Part shown: one piece after another, positions 32,600 to 42,093 of the stretch
Layout of the letters: every line of letters begins with the position of its first letter
Position numbering within the stretch: position 1 is the first letter of the stretch
Position numbers and translations under genes: made by a program
The notes under the pieces: generated by a model
Databases searched by the model: none
What the model saw: only the letters and a program-made list of their open reading frames with translations
What the model was told of the DNA's origin: nothing
Origin: Stentor coeruleus
Taxonomy: Eukaryota; Ciliophora; Heterotrichea; Heterotrichida; Stentoridae
Assembly (NCBI GenBank): GCA_001970955.1
Contig: MPUH01000341.1
Coordinates: forward strand, 1-64,000
Length of the DNA stretch: 64,000 nt
Direction of reading: 5' to 3'

Positions 32600-34216
32600 A
32601 TGCTAACTCTGTTACTTTTGGCTGTTTCTGTTAAATCTTACTTTCAAATCCACAGTCCAGACTCCTTAGTATCTTCAATCAAAGTTGTCCCTGCTAACTT
32701 TGGAAATCCTTTTTTATATTCCCACTACGGCCAGCTTATCATAGTAAACTGTAGTCCTGAATGTATAATTCCAAGTAATCTTCAAGGAAATTTTGCTTTA
32801 GTTTATCATACATTTACGACTTTATTCTTACCTGAAATCGCTTATAATTTACAACAAAGCGGGGCTATAGGGGTAATAATATGTGCTAACCTTCCTCTTA
32901 AAGATGAAATAATTTTAACAAGTAACAAAAGTATTACAAGCAAACTCATAATTGCATACTTTGCAATCCCTTTAGAAGTCGCTGAAAACATTAAAAAATA
33001 TTATAATTATAGAATATGGGCATCATATACTTACAATTTTTATGATTTGACACTGCAAAATACATTTTCCATTTTCTTATCCGGTAATTATACTGATGAT
33101 AAAAAAGCAGTTTCTTCATTCAAAAACCTTTACGATCTTAAACCTAACGAGCTTAAAAACTTTATTATAAACATAGAAAACTGCACTGACTGTATTGAAA
33201 ATATTCAACAAGACTGTGTTTTACCTGAAAACATATGTTTACCAACTACCAAAGAAGCTTTGGGGTCGAAAAAAGCTGAGAATTCTCTAACAATTTTGGG
33301 GTACTTCCAAGCCATGCTTGATAACAAAGGGCAATTTTTAGACAATTTACTAAACATTTACGATAAATGTGAAAAAAACTATACCTCAGATTGTATATTA
33401 TCTGTTTTAGATATAAATAACTATAGAGAATTAGCTAATACAACACAAATTGTATCAAGTTCAATTATCCCTAAATATTTATTTACAAGTGAAAATGAGT
33501 ATTTTTATTGGCCAGACTATCTTAATGAAGCTTTATGTATACTTTTCCCTATGAGTTTCTCATCCTTATGTAATCAATGTTCTAACACATGCACTTTTGA
33601 TCAATTAAAATACCCAAAATGTATTGAAGGATGTAATAACACAGAATGTGGATATCATAGATTAAAATGCCTTGAAGAAACTAGTGGGTGTTACAATTTT
33701 ATGAGAAATGATAATAATTGTAATATAAACTGTTATTTAGAAGAAGATTGTAAAGGTGAATGTTCATTAGAATGCTTATATTCAGACCTTAGAAAAGGTT
33801 TATGTCCTTTAAAATGTGATGAGAACTGCTTTAATTTATATTGCTCACAAGATTATTGTAGTCAAGAATGCAAATATTCTGATATAAAAAGAGATTTCTG
33901 CCCTTCAAGATGTCCTAGTTATTGTTGTATAAATTCAGATTCTAATCAAGAATCAGATTCAACTAGTTTATCGAATATTGTTATTGTTTCAATATCGATT
34001 TCTGGGTAATTTTTACTTAGATTCATCACTTTGATACTTATTGCTATGTTTGTTTTAATTATAAAAAAACTATGTAAAAAACGCAGTAATAGAAGGGTTT
34101 ATTTTTCTAGAGAAGAAGTTCCTTTTGGCTGGAATCCACTTAATCAGAGTACTTCTGAACTTAATCCTATTAAGAGTATTTATAATATAGGTCAGATTCA
34201 GTACTTAAACCATTAA
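32600..34216 (+). CDS. PA-domain type I membrane protein, 5' part of a PA-TM-RING ligase, one 15-nt intron
   Basis: Starts at ATG 32600. Signal peptide MLTLLLLAVSVKS, then a protease-associated (PA) domain at about 14-150 (SPECIIPSNLQGNFALVYHT, AYNLQQSGAIGVIICAN, IPLEVAENIKKYYNY). A Cys-rich luminal region follows (about 310-455, many CxxxC pairs). The membrane helix is built across the intron at 34006-34020 (GTAATTTTTACTTAG): NIVIVSISISG then FITLILIAMFVLII, followed by KKLCKKRSNRR. Retaining the intron stops the frame at once (GGG TAA). The tail reads to a TAA at 34214-34216, but that stop lies in a duplicated contig end (34208-34271) and may not be the real end. The RING frame at 34273-34479 fits as the rest of this gene. 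Family members are endosomal/Golgi E3 ligases or sorting receptors. Confidence 0.8.
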
Positions 34217-34638
34217 AGCCTAGAAAAAAGTCCATAAATTATTTCGAAAATCCTACAAAATATCCTTCACANGATAAAAAGAAGTTTTGTAAGGGAATTG
34301 AATATCTTGGAGAAGGGGTTTGCACGCTTGATTTTGTTGAAATTGTTGAGAACGACAATGTGATTGTAACGCCGTGCAAGCATATTTTCCATTATAAGTG
34401 CTTGAAAGCATGGGTTGAAAGTGATACTGGAAGTTTTAAGTGCCCAAATTGTAAAGGACTATTTCTTCCTTTTGTTTGAAGATTAAGATAATTGAGAATT
34501 TAATAAGTTTAGAATATTTATAGACTTTAGTTATACAGCTTATAGAAAATATTCTTGATAAAAATAAACATTCCAACCATTAAAGCCTAGAAAAAAGTCC
34601 ATAAATTATTTCGAAAATCCTACAAAATATCCTTCACA
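34208..34638. repeat. 64-bp duplication around a contig join (N at 34272)
   Basis: Bases 34208-34271 recur exactly at 34575-34638. The N and 302 bases that encode the RING domain lie between. The second copy continues into unique sequence. So two paths share one 64-mer: one with the RING segment before it, one with the TM segment before it. Confidence 0.8.
34273..34479 (+). CDS. RING-finger segment, probable 3' end of the PA-TM-RING gene
   Basis: Directly after the N, an open frame of 68 codons encodes a RING-H2-like finger: VCTLDFVEI, then TPCKHIFHYKCLKAWV and KCPNCKG, ending LFLPFV and TGA. It has no start codon of its own and begins at the contig edge. Its position and strand match the missing cytoplasmic part of the PA-domain gene just upstream, as in RNF13/GRAIL-type ligases. 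The first zinc-ligand pair looks atypical: CKGIEYLGEGVC has wide spacing, so ligand one may be the C of FCKG. The join between the two parts is inferred, not seen. Confidence 0.72.
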   Translation, partial: DKKKFCKGIEYLGEGVCTLDFVEIVENDNVIVTPCKHIFHYKCLKAWVESDTGSFKCPNCKGLFLPFV

Positions 34639-34742
34639 GCTTTAAAAGTATACCAAAAACACTAAAATAGCCTCATCCTCAAAACCTATGCATTATACAA
34701 AACCTTAAAATAAAAAATCAAGCTTAAGTTAACAGCAAAAAA

Positions 34743-35390
34743 CTATTTGCCTGTAATCCTACTTAACACCCTCTCAGCTTTTGGCAACAATTCCCACAAT
34801 TCCTTCAAATAAACGCTATCTTCATCATTTTCAATCCTTTCACCATTCTTCAAAAACCCTTCAATCTGCAAAGCTAACATTCTCCTTTCATCATCACCCA
34901 ACAAACCTTTTTCCATCTTTTTACTAAACTCTTTAAATATACTTTCACATATTCTTAATGAGTTTTGTAATTGAGATTTTTCTTTAATATTCGCTTGTAA
35001 TTTAGCTTTAGCTTGAGCGATTTGCTTATCTTTTTGTCTTTCAACCTTTTCTAAAGTCTTTAAATGCAAAAGATCATCACTTAATTTACTATAAAGTCCA
35101 AGTAAATCAGAATGTTCTCTTTCAAGTTTTATAAGAGCTTTATTGATTTCTCTAGGGGTTAATGTGAATTCTGAGCTTAAAGTCCTTGTTGAAAGAGGGT
35201 TTTTAAGTGTTGATGATTCATGGAGAGATGGGGTTATTATTTTAGGGGAAATTCTTTTGAGCATTTTATTTGAGTCAGAGATTTTTAAAGGCTTTTTTTT
35301 AGGCCCAGTTTTAAGTGTGTTTATTTTTCGAGCTGATAAGGGTCTTATGTTTTTTTGTGATTGTGAAGGTTCCTATATGGTTTATACCAT
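34743..35390 (-). CDS. Coiled-coil protein, 210 aa, ATG-only first exon
   Basis: The ATG at 35390-35388 is followed at once by a 15-nt intron, 35387-35373 (GTATAAACCATATAG). Exon 2, 35372-34743, then continues in frame: EPSQSQKNIRPLSARKINTL, then GPKKKPLKISDSNK. The part below 35264 was open from an internal ATG in any case (173 aa). I prefer the longer form because the intron has the same GTA...A...TAG pattern as the others and the added residues are basic and protein-like. The body is coiled coil from about 80-185 (REINKALIKLEREHSDLLGL, AKAKLQANIKEKSQLQNSL), ending LLPKAERVLSRITGK. No family is recognised. Confidence 0.65.
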
Positions 35391-35483
35391 TATTGTTTTA
35401 TATGAATCTTAACTTTGGGATATTGGATTTTTAAATGACTGGGAGTTTTAAATAGTGAACTATTTATATTTAGACTAAAGATT

Positions 35484-36038
35484 TTATGAACTTTTAACTT
35501 TGATTCCCTTCAAATAATTCATTGACAAACGCAGTAATTCTTCTAAATACTGTTCCCTGTCTTGACACTTTAACAAATGGCTTATCAGTACTTGATTAAA
35601 ACTCGTCACTTCACTATACATATTTTCCAGTTTCTCAACCGTATTTTCTAAATTCCCATTATTCTCACGAAGTTTACGAATTTTAACAATAATTTCCTCA
35701 TTCGGGTTCTTCGAATTTTGACAAGAAGAATTTTTCCTTTTGATTTGCAGCATTTGTTCCGGATTTTCACTTGTAAAAAGTGGGTGGTTAAAAATATAAC
35801 TTTCCCCAGGCTGCTTATGGAAATCATACATGTTTAACTGACGGATAAAACTTGAGAAGTTTTTATGCTTGAAATATGTTGGGAGGATTTCATTCATAAA
35901 TGCTGGAAGATAAATGATTTCGAAAGCTTTACCTTGATTTGTCCATTTAATTATATTCTCATAGGTTTTGTTGTTTAGGATGTCGTAAATTTTCACTATA
36001 AAAGAGTTTGCGCTAGTACCAGATCTTTTATTTTTCAT
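35484..36038 (-). CDS. Heat-shock-factor-type transcription factor, 184 aa
   Basis: An HSF DNA-binding domain fills about residues 11-102: FIVKIYDILNNKTYENIIKW, FEIIYLPAFMNEILPTYFKH, then the recognition helix KNFSSFIRQLNMYDFHK and IFNHPLF. A leucine-zipper-like coiled coil follows (about 118-165, LRENNGNLENTVEKLENM), which in HSFs drives trimerisation on nGAAn repeats. There is no obvious activation domain and the protein is short (most HSFs exceed 300 aa), so it may be a regulatory or paralogous form. Aspartate replaces the usual glycine in YGF (here MYDF). Nuclear location by family. Confidence 0.92.
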   Translation of the reverse strand: MKNKRSGTSANSFIVKIYDILNNKTYENIIKWTNQGKAFEIIYLPAFMNEILPTYFKHKNFSSFIRQLNMYDFHKQPGESYIFNHPLFTSENPEQMLQIKRKNSSCQNSKNPNEEIIVKIRKLRENNGNLENTVEKLENMYSEVTSFNQVLISHLLKCQDREQYLEELLRLSMNYLKGIKVKSS

Positions 36039-36303
36039 TATTACTAGATAGAATATATCTTATCCATATTAGTGTTTGGCTATCATATTTATGACTAAAT
36101 TAAACAATTTTTTTTTTAGGTTTTTGATAATATTTTTGTAATAATTATAGGTTTTGATATGCTTTTTTAGAATTTGGTAGGATAAAATTTGGAAAAGGTT
36201 TTAAAATTTTGTTTATAAAACAGTTTTATTGATTAGCTAAGAGAGTTTTAGGAATTTGTTAATGGGATTTATGTTTTATTAATATTGTTTTTTATTCGCT
36301 GAT

Positions 36304-37088
36304 ATGATTAGAATTGTTATTTCGTTTTATAATAAAAATTATTCTTATGATTCAGTATATTATGCTACTTTATTTTATAATCTTATATCATTTTTAAGCA
36401 TATTTTCATATATGAAACCTGCTCTTTTCTTAGGAATTAGGTTGAAATTTGTGAATCTAAAATATTATATGGGAAAAATTCATATTATTTATTGTCTAAT
36501 GAAATACTTAAATACTAATTTTAAATATCTTTTAGAGTTGGTTACAGAAAATAGGATCATGCTTAGTAAAAAAATAGCAAATAAATACTTCATATCAGTA
36601 AAAAATATAGGGAAAATATATGCTAAATCTAAATCAATATTTTTTTTAACGAGTTTATTATTGTAAAAATATTAAAACACGATAAGATTTTTCATCATGA
36701 TATCAAGCCTGAAAATATCATTTTTGCTAAAAATAAAATTATGGAAAAATAAAAATCATAGTCTTTGGAGTTGCTTAATATCATCAAGATAATCAGTTTA
36801 TGATTTGTCAGTTGGAATTTTATCTTATGTAGCACCTGAAGTTCTAAAGTAAAAGTATAATGAAAAGTGTAATTTATAGAGCTTTTGAATTGTTGTTTAT
36901 GTTATAATATATGGAGTTATGTCTTTTTATATGTAAAATAATTATAAGATTATATGAAAGAAAAAAAAAAGATGCAAGGTTGATTAAGGTAAATAGATAT
37001 GGATAAATTGTGGTTAGAAATTTAAAGGTTTTTATATGAGGATTATCGTAAGATGACAGCGATACAAATACTAGAAAATGATTTTTAA
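36304..37088 (+). pseudogene. Decayed serine/threonine protein kinase
   Basis: Kinase motifs appear in order but in different frames and between stops. FKYLLELVTEN near 36520-36555 matches the hinge region. FHHDIKPENIIF near 36690-36725 matches HRDLKPEN. VFGVA near 36760 is in the DFG position. SYVAPEVLK near 36824-36850 matches the APE loop. KYNEKCNL then SF*IVVYVIIYGVMSFY near 36855-36935 matches DLWSxGV. RFLYEDYRKMTAIQILENDF ends at TAA 37086-37088. CAMK/CDPK-like by feel. At least six in-frame stops and several frame changes are visible, so it is dead. The first 120 codons stay open, but their first part shows no kinase signature. Confidence 0.75.
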
Positions 37089-37147
37089 ACAACTCTTAAC
37101 AATAAAATCTTAGTAAATATCCTTATCAAGCAATATAATTTTTTTGT

Positions 37148-37282
37148 GAGCAGATTAAACTTTTCAATAATATAATGAATTCTGCTTTCCAAGAGAGGTT
37201 CAAGAATCGATTAANGAGCAGATTAAACTTTTCAATAATATAATGAATTCTGCTTTCCAAGAGAGGTTCAAGAATCGATTAA
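37148..37282. repeat. 67-bp contig-end overlap joined by N at 37215
   Basis: Bases 37148-37214 recur exactly at 37216-37282, immediately after the N. This is a plain unresolved overlap between contigs. It duplicates the first codons of the gene starting at 37243. In the real chromosome one copy should be present, so the gene's upstream region is what precedes 37148. Confidence 0.9.
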
Positions 37283-37977
37283 ATTTTATAGGCAAACAAG
37301 GAAATATTGACCTAACAGGCTCAGCTAGTATTCAAAAGCCTTTAAACAGTCAGATATTCCATAACTCATATCAGCCGGTTAATGATCTTCCTGAAGTGTC
37401 AAAAGTTCTTGAAAGATACAGCACAACGACATATGAAATTCCATCATGTCCAAGCCCAATCGGAATAAAAGATTCTCCTTCTCAATCCCACAAACAGCCT
37501 CAATCAGCTAAAACTTATAAAATCATTGAAAAGAGAGCTCGTTCTGATTTATATATCAATCAATACTCTAAACCTATAAGCGAATATAAACCTTATACAC
37601 TTATAGATTATCAAAACATCAAAAGTGATAAATACTATGAACTTGGGGGACTAGGACCATCTTATGTTGGGACAGAAGATTGGAAACTGAAAAAGGAAAT
37701 GTTTAAAAAACGTGTTTCTTATGGAAAACAAGTTATGCAAATTAATAGCAATCTACCTCCTTCTTATATGAGAAAGCCAATAAAACCTATAGAAAAAGAT
37801 ATAAGCAAAATGGATAAAGGGAAGAAATTTGCTAGGATGATCCCAAAACCTCTTAGTAAAGATAAAAATCCTAATAGTAAATCAATGCCTGCAGTCTCTT
37901 CGGTACTTGAAGAACTTGAACAACAGCATATTGCTTATAAAGCTTCTGTTGGAAATATATGGCATGATTATAGATAA
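37243..37977 (+). CDS. Possible ciliary protein with PYTLxDY...LGGLGP motif, 244 aa
   Basis: The start at ATG 37243 equals ATG 37175 in the duplicated contig end. The first 100 residues are Ser/Pro-rich. A conserved-looking block lies at about 125-175: KPYTLIDYQNIKSDKYYELG, GLGPSYVGTEDWKLKKEMFK, then YGKQVMQINSNLPP. A PYTLxxY...LGGLGP block occurs, as I recall, in animal ciliary/centrosomal proteins such as JHY. That link is tentative. The C-terminus has a short helix (VSSVLEELEQQHIAYKASVG). The stop lies 34 bp from the stop of convergent delta-tubulin. Confidence 0.75.
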   Translation: MNSAFQERFKNRLNFIGKQGNIDLTGSASIQKPLNSQIFHNSYQPVNDLPEVSKVLERYSTTTYEIPSCPSPIGIKDSPSQSHKQPQSAKTYKIIEKRARSDLYINQYSKPISEYKPYTLIDYQNIKSDKYYELGGLGPSYVGTEDWKLKKEMFKKRVSYGKQVMQINSNLPPSYMRKPIKPIEKDISKMDKGKKFARMIPKPLSKDKNPNSKSMPAVSSVLEELEQQHIAYKASVGNIWHDYR

Positions 37978-38011
37978 TTAATTGTAATAGTTAAGCTTTT
38001 AGAATAGACTT

Positions 38012-39277
38012 TTAGATTGAGTTAATTTTTAGTGTACCTTGGTAGTCTTTGATGATTTTTTCAACAATTTCAAAGGATTCAATGAAATGAGCCTCGCTGC
38101 AGTTGTATTTTTGGTACCAGTGAAGATAAGCTCTTGCTTGAAATTTTGCTTTTGCTGAGGATATCAACTTTACTATTGGGTGAACTATACTTGTTCTATT
38201 CCCTGTTAACGAAATACATCGGTCGATGTTGTAAACTTGACTCATAGCTTTGGCTTGGATTACTGAAAGTTTGAGATAATCCTTATCCGCCCAGGGAACT
38301 GGACGAAATAATGATGAGACTTTGTTATAAACAGGTTTTATGTGCCTATCGATTTCACTACGAACATCATCTCCTCTAAAAGTTGCTGTAGCACATATTG
38401 TTGAATGTGTTAAATCTTCTCCTGGTCTAGAATAATTTTTTATACTAGACTCCAACAAAGAATTCCATGGTGTATCTCTTTGCAATGTGCACTGTTTGTC
38501 TAACACAAATGGAAAAGACCTTGTATCAATAAACTTATAAGATTCACTAGGAACTAAATCTTGATAAATACTTGTAATATTAACATCAGAATTTCTTTGT
38601 GGAACCAACAAATTACACAAACTAAAAGCAATACACTCATTAATATTATGAGTACTAACATTAGAACCTCTTTTACTAAACTGTTGTACAAGTCTTAACA
38701 TCTCATCATTTTCATAGTAAATAATTGCATCTGCGAATTGTTGTAAATGAGCAAGTCCTAACACTGAGTTATAATCTTGTAATGGAGTATCTCCAGTTTC
38801 TGAAGGTAAAATTGAAGCTGTTGTTATAAAACAAATTGGGTACTCGTCTCTGATTTTTTCAATAAGTTTACACCCTAAACCTGAACCTGTTCCACCTGCT
38901 AAGCTATGAATTAATACACAACCTTTATAATAATCGCATTGTTCAATCTCTTTACGCATAAGGTCCATGACTGATATAGATAGGCTTAAATCTTTTTCTG
39001 GTTTATCTGCATAGCCTGTTGCCCAATTATTACCTCTACCACTACTAGTTTTTGCGACTAGAGCTGGGGATAACACGTTATAAAGGGGATGAGTTGATTT
39101 AGCGAATGGCTTTTCAACAACTTTAGGCTCAGAATCTACTAGAATACATCTTGCTCTTTCTGAAGCTCTACTGAATACAGTGTTGTTTCTTATTGAAACT
39201 TCGTCTTGGAGGAACTTCCATAGTTGAAATCCCACTTGATTCCCACATTGGCCTACTTGGATGAAAACTGTGCTCAT
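38012..39277 (-). CDS. TUBD1: Delta-tubulin, 421 aa
   Basis: Tubulin superfamily from residue 1: MSTVFIQVGQCGNQVGF, the GTP-binding loop at 128-133 (AGGTGSGLG), and the T7-region-like helix THNINECIAF. Features that point to delta rather than alpha/beta/gamma/epsilon are ILVDSEPKVV (human delta: VLVDMEPKV), GRGNNWATGY (human: GSGNNWAYGY) and the short, tail-less C-terminus with ARAYLHWYQKYNCSEAHFIE (human: SKAYIHQYTKFGIEEEDFLD). Delta-tubulin is needed to form triplet microtubules of basal bodies and centrioles, as shown in Paramecium and Chlamydomonas. It is single exon. Length is slightly below human (453). Confidence 0.93.
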   Translation of the reverse strand: MSTVFIQVGQCGNQVGFQLWKFLQDEVSIRNNTVFSRASERARCILVDSEPKVVEKPFAKSTHPLYNVLSPALVAKTSSGRGNNWATGYADKPEKDLSLSISVMDLMRKEIEQCDYYKGCVLIHSLAGGTGSGLGCKLIEKIRDEYPICFITTASILPSETGDTPLQDYNSVLGLAHLQQFADAIIYYENDEMLRLVQQFSKRGSNVSTHNINECIAFSLCNLLVPQRNSDVNITSIYQDLVPSESYKFIDTRSFPFVLDKQCTLQRDTPWNSLLESSIKNYSRPGEDLTHSTICATATFRGDDVRSEIDRHIKPVYNKVSSLFRPVPWADKDYLKLSVIQAKAMSQVYNIDRCISLTGNRTSIVHPIVKLISSAKAKFQARAYLHWYQKYNCSEAHFIESFEIVEKIIKDYQGTLKINSI

Positions 39278-39451
39278 ATTATTTTTTTTACATATTTTAT
39301 CATTATAATATCAACTTATATCCAAATCTTTAATCAAAGTAATAAACCCATTTTGATTATTGAAATAGAAATGATTAGTTTTCTCATATTAATAAGAGAT
39401 TTTTATGTACATTACTACATCCTACGCTTTTTTCATAGGAAAATTAAATTC

Positions 39452-40561
39452 TTATGAATAATTAGAAAAAGCAGAAGACATATACGAACTTCCTTGGCTA
39501 TCAGATGAGCTAAATCTATTAGCTTCAAGGCATCCCAAATCAAGTCCTGGAATCTTAGATGGCATTTTGCATATTTCATTTTTCCCCGTAACAATATTCT
39601 CATGTTCAGTATCATCTAAAATTGGTTCACAGCATTCATATTTATCAATTTCACTCTGATTCTTCACTTCATTTTTATATATTTTCTCAATAGGTATACC
39701 TTTTTTCTCTAGAATAATTAAAATTTTCATCATCTTTTGAGCTTTATACTTGTAGTAATCATGGTCATCAGTAAGTTTTTGAAAAGCTTCTTTTAAAACT
39801 TGGTTTTCATAACAAATATTCGTCCAGTTTTCATCTGTTTTTTCAAGGGTATTAACATTTGCATTGATGATTTTAAGTAATTTATCTGAGATGTTTATAT
39901 AATTTTTATGGAGACTATCAAAAGATCTTTTTATTTCTTCTTTTTCTTTTAATGTTTGTTCAAGTTCTGTTGATAGTAAGATTTTTACATTTTCAATGTC
40001 TTTTAGATACTTTTTTTGTTTTTCAAAATCGTTTGCCTGATCTTTAATAAATGTCTCGTATTCATTTTTTATAAACTTGAATATTGTTGAAAACTCTTTA
40101 GTTTCTTCAATAATATGACTAAAAACTGCTTTTAAAACTTCAAATCTTCCTTTTCTGTCCTTTTGGTTTTCTATTTTTTTCACAAATTCCATATATTTAT
40201 CTAAAGATAAATCCTTATCCTTAAAAGCAAGATCATTTTGACCTGGTAGTGAATAAGCTGAAAATAATTTCTTTGTGCTATCTGAACTTAAAACCTTACT
40301 ATTCTTCCTATATTTTAAAAGCTCATCTTGAAAATTCCCGATTCTCATTTTTTTCTTTACCTTATCCAAAGTTTTCAAGGTAATTTTTTTGGTTGATGCG
40401 TAAGGTGAATTAGAAAACTGTTTAAGTTGAAAGCTCTGGTTTTTCTTTAAACAAAGATTATCCATGTTTGGACTTAAGGGCTGAAGTGATTTTTGAAATG
40501 AATTGTTGCTTTCCTTTTTAAGTTTTTCTTGAGTCATTGAGTTCTTTATTAATCTTGACAT
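39452..40561 (-). CDS. SPYA-array paralog 1, coiled-coil protein, 369 aa
   Basis: First member of the tandem family. It carries all four shared blocks: SNSPYA near residue 50; the helix FEVLKAVFSHIIEET then FKFIKNEYETFI near 142-172; a coiled coil to about 245; YYKYKAQKMMKILIILEKKG then IPIEKIYKNEVKN near 267-305; and the tail DDTEHENIVTG with IPGLDLG. The N-terminus is basic and serine-rich and the C-terminus is Ser-rich. No membrane segment or known domain. The tail block is almost the same as in the last array member (54453-55541), although the two genes lie at opposite ends in opposite orientation. Function unknown; structural or cortical scaffolding is a guess. Confidence 0.85.
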   Translation of the reverse strand: MSRLIKNSMTQEKLKKESNNSFQKSLQPLSPNMDNLCLKKNQSFQLKQFSNSPYASTKKITLKTLDKVKKKMRIGNFQDELLKYRKNSKVLSSDSTKKLFSAYSLPGQNDLAFKDKDLSLDKYMEFVKKIENQKDRKGRFEVLKAVFSHIIEETKEFSTIFKFIKNEYETFIKDQANDFEKQKKYLKDIENVKILLSTELEQTLKEKEEIKRSFDSLHKNYINISDKLLKIINANVNTLEKTDENWTNICYENQVLKEAFQKLTDDHDYYKYKAQKMMKILIILEKKGIPIEKIYKNEVKNQSEIDKYECCEPILDDTEHENIVTGKNEICKMPSKIPGLDLGCLEANRFSSSDSQGSSYMSSAFSNYS

Positions 40562-40968
40562 TAATAAAGGATTTAATAAAGAATTTTTTTATTTATGATG
40601 ATGTAAGATAAGATGATTTTATATGAGTGGATATATATGATATGTAAATTTGAAATAAATTTTATATTGAATAAATAGATTGAAAAAACTAAAAATATCA
40701 TATGTATTTTTCGTTGATAGTAAACTGAAATTAAATTATATCACTTTTATTTATCTTCTATAACTTATAATTATCTTCTATCAATTTTCTATTTTCCAAA
40801 GACCTATATATCTATATAACCTATATAAAAATGATTTTTTTTTAAAACATAAATTCTCTTCTCAAAATAACATCAGTAAAATACCAAATGTCACATCAAA
40901 ATTAAAAAGTGTTAAAAAAAAAATTTTGCATACAAAGACAATTGCTACATAAAAAAAAATCTAAAATT
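40562..40968. other. Intergenic spacer in the array
   Basis: 407 bp of AT-rich sequence between array paralogs 1 and 2, with homopolymer A runs near 40910-40970. No frame or family relic was seen. Confidence 0.45.
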
Positions 40969-42093
40969 TTATTGTTTTTGCGGTATTAAACTATTAAAAC
41001 GATTTTTCTTGTATACTACCAGTTCATTGAGAATATTAGAATCTTTAGCGTTTAATGAAAACTCATCATCAAAGGAATTATAATCAGGATTGTTCTGAGT
41101 GTTAGAAAGAGTAAGATTTTTTATTATATCATTTATTGGAAAACCTTTATCTTGACATGCATTAATCAATTCAAGTAGATTTTTAGATTTTATTTTGTAG
41201 TGTTTTAGTTTAGATTTAGTATGCTTAAGAGCTTCTTCTAATTCTAAATTCTGTTTTATAATATTTTCCATATTTTCACTTTTTTTTTCCAAGTCCAAAG
41301 CACTCTGGCAAGCATTTTTCTTCATAACATCGAATGTTTTTTCAAGTTTCTCATGCTCAGCTTGAAGATTTTTTAATTGACTATCAATTCTGTTATATTC
41401 TAAAGTTGCATGAGACTGAGAAGCTAATGCTTTAGTAAGTTTTCCTCTAAGTTTACTAATCTGACAAACTTGGGTATTTATAGTATCATCATATTCTTTT
41501 TTGATTATAAATAAAATGTCCTTATATTTTGTTTCTTTTTCTATAAGTTTATTCATAGTCGAATCACATATTTCTAATTTCTTATGTTTGGAATTACTTG
41601 ATTCAATTGTTTTTATAAGGATTTTAAAATATTCTTGATCCAAATCTTCACTATTTTCTTGTTTTATATTGTCTTTAAGAGATAGATTAACTACATTCAA
41701 AGGACTGCATGGGGAAAGTATTCTTGGGGGCTTTGAAAAATATGATTGTTCTTGGTCTCGGGATTTGTGCCTTTTTATAATGTTGTTTTGTTTGAAGGAA
41801 TCGAAATACTTAAGAGAAACAGTGTTATTTGCAGCATAAGGAGATAATGAAAGATTAGTATTTTTTAGCGATTTTTGGTTTATAAATTCTAGTGTTTCAA
41901 TAGTATCTGGCTGGAGTGGAAGGCAATCTTTGAGCTCAGTATATTTTTTTTTGAGCTGAAAAGTANGTGTTTCAATAGTATCTGGCTGGAGTGGAAGGCA
42001 ATCTTTGAGCTCAGTATATTTTTTTTTGAGCTGAAAAGTACGATTTTGCTTAGAAAAATTCTTATTTGGTAATCGTTCTTTTAACTTTGACAT
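40969..42093 (-). CDS. SPYA-array paralog 2, coiled-coil protein, about 349 aa after correction
   Basis: ATG 42093 (MSKLKERLPNKNF). As printed the frame gives 374 residues, but 25 codons are an exact assembly duplication around N 41966 (the repeat TFQLKKKYTELKDC...). Removing 75 nt keeps the frame, and about 349 aa is the likely true length. Shared blocks: LSLSPYAAN; KLEICDSTMNKLIEK then FIIKKEYDDTI; a long coiled coil; HYKIKSKNLLELINACQDKG then FPINDIIKN. The tail lacks the TEHENI and PRLxL blocks seen in several siblings. It is more diverged than paralogs 1, 4 and 10. Function unknown. Confidence 0.82.
   Translation of the reverse strand: MSKLKERLPNKNFSKQNRTFQLKKKYTELKDCLPLQPDTIETXTFQLKKKYTELKDCLPLQPDTIETLEFINQKSLKNTNLSLSPYAANNTVSLKYFDSFKQNNIIKRHKSRDQEQSYFSKPPRILSPCSPLNVVNLSLKDNIKQENSEDLDQEYFKILIKTIESSNSKHKKLEICDSTMNKLIEKETKYKDILFIIKKEYDDTINTQVCQISKLRGKLTKALASQSHATLEYNRIDSQLKNLQAEHEKLEKTFDVMKKNACQSALDLEKKSENMENIIKQNLELEEALKHTKSKLKHYKIKSKNLLELINACQDKGFPINDIIKNLTLSNTQNNPDYNSFDDEFSLNAKDSNILNELVVYKKNRFNSLIPQKQ
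41892..42040. repeat. 74-bp contig-end overlap joined by N at 41966
   Basis: Bases 41892-41965 recur exactly at 41967-42040. It is an unresolved contig overlap inside a coding region. With the N it adds 75 nt, or 25 codons, to the predicted protein. Confidence 0.9.

Noticed and set aside
36304-36666. 120-codon frame as a real membrane-like protein
   Set aside because: Its second half aligns with kinase hinge and helix patterns that continue in other frames, so it is the open part of a dead kinase.
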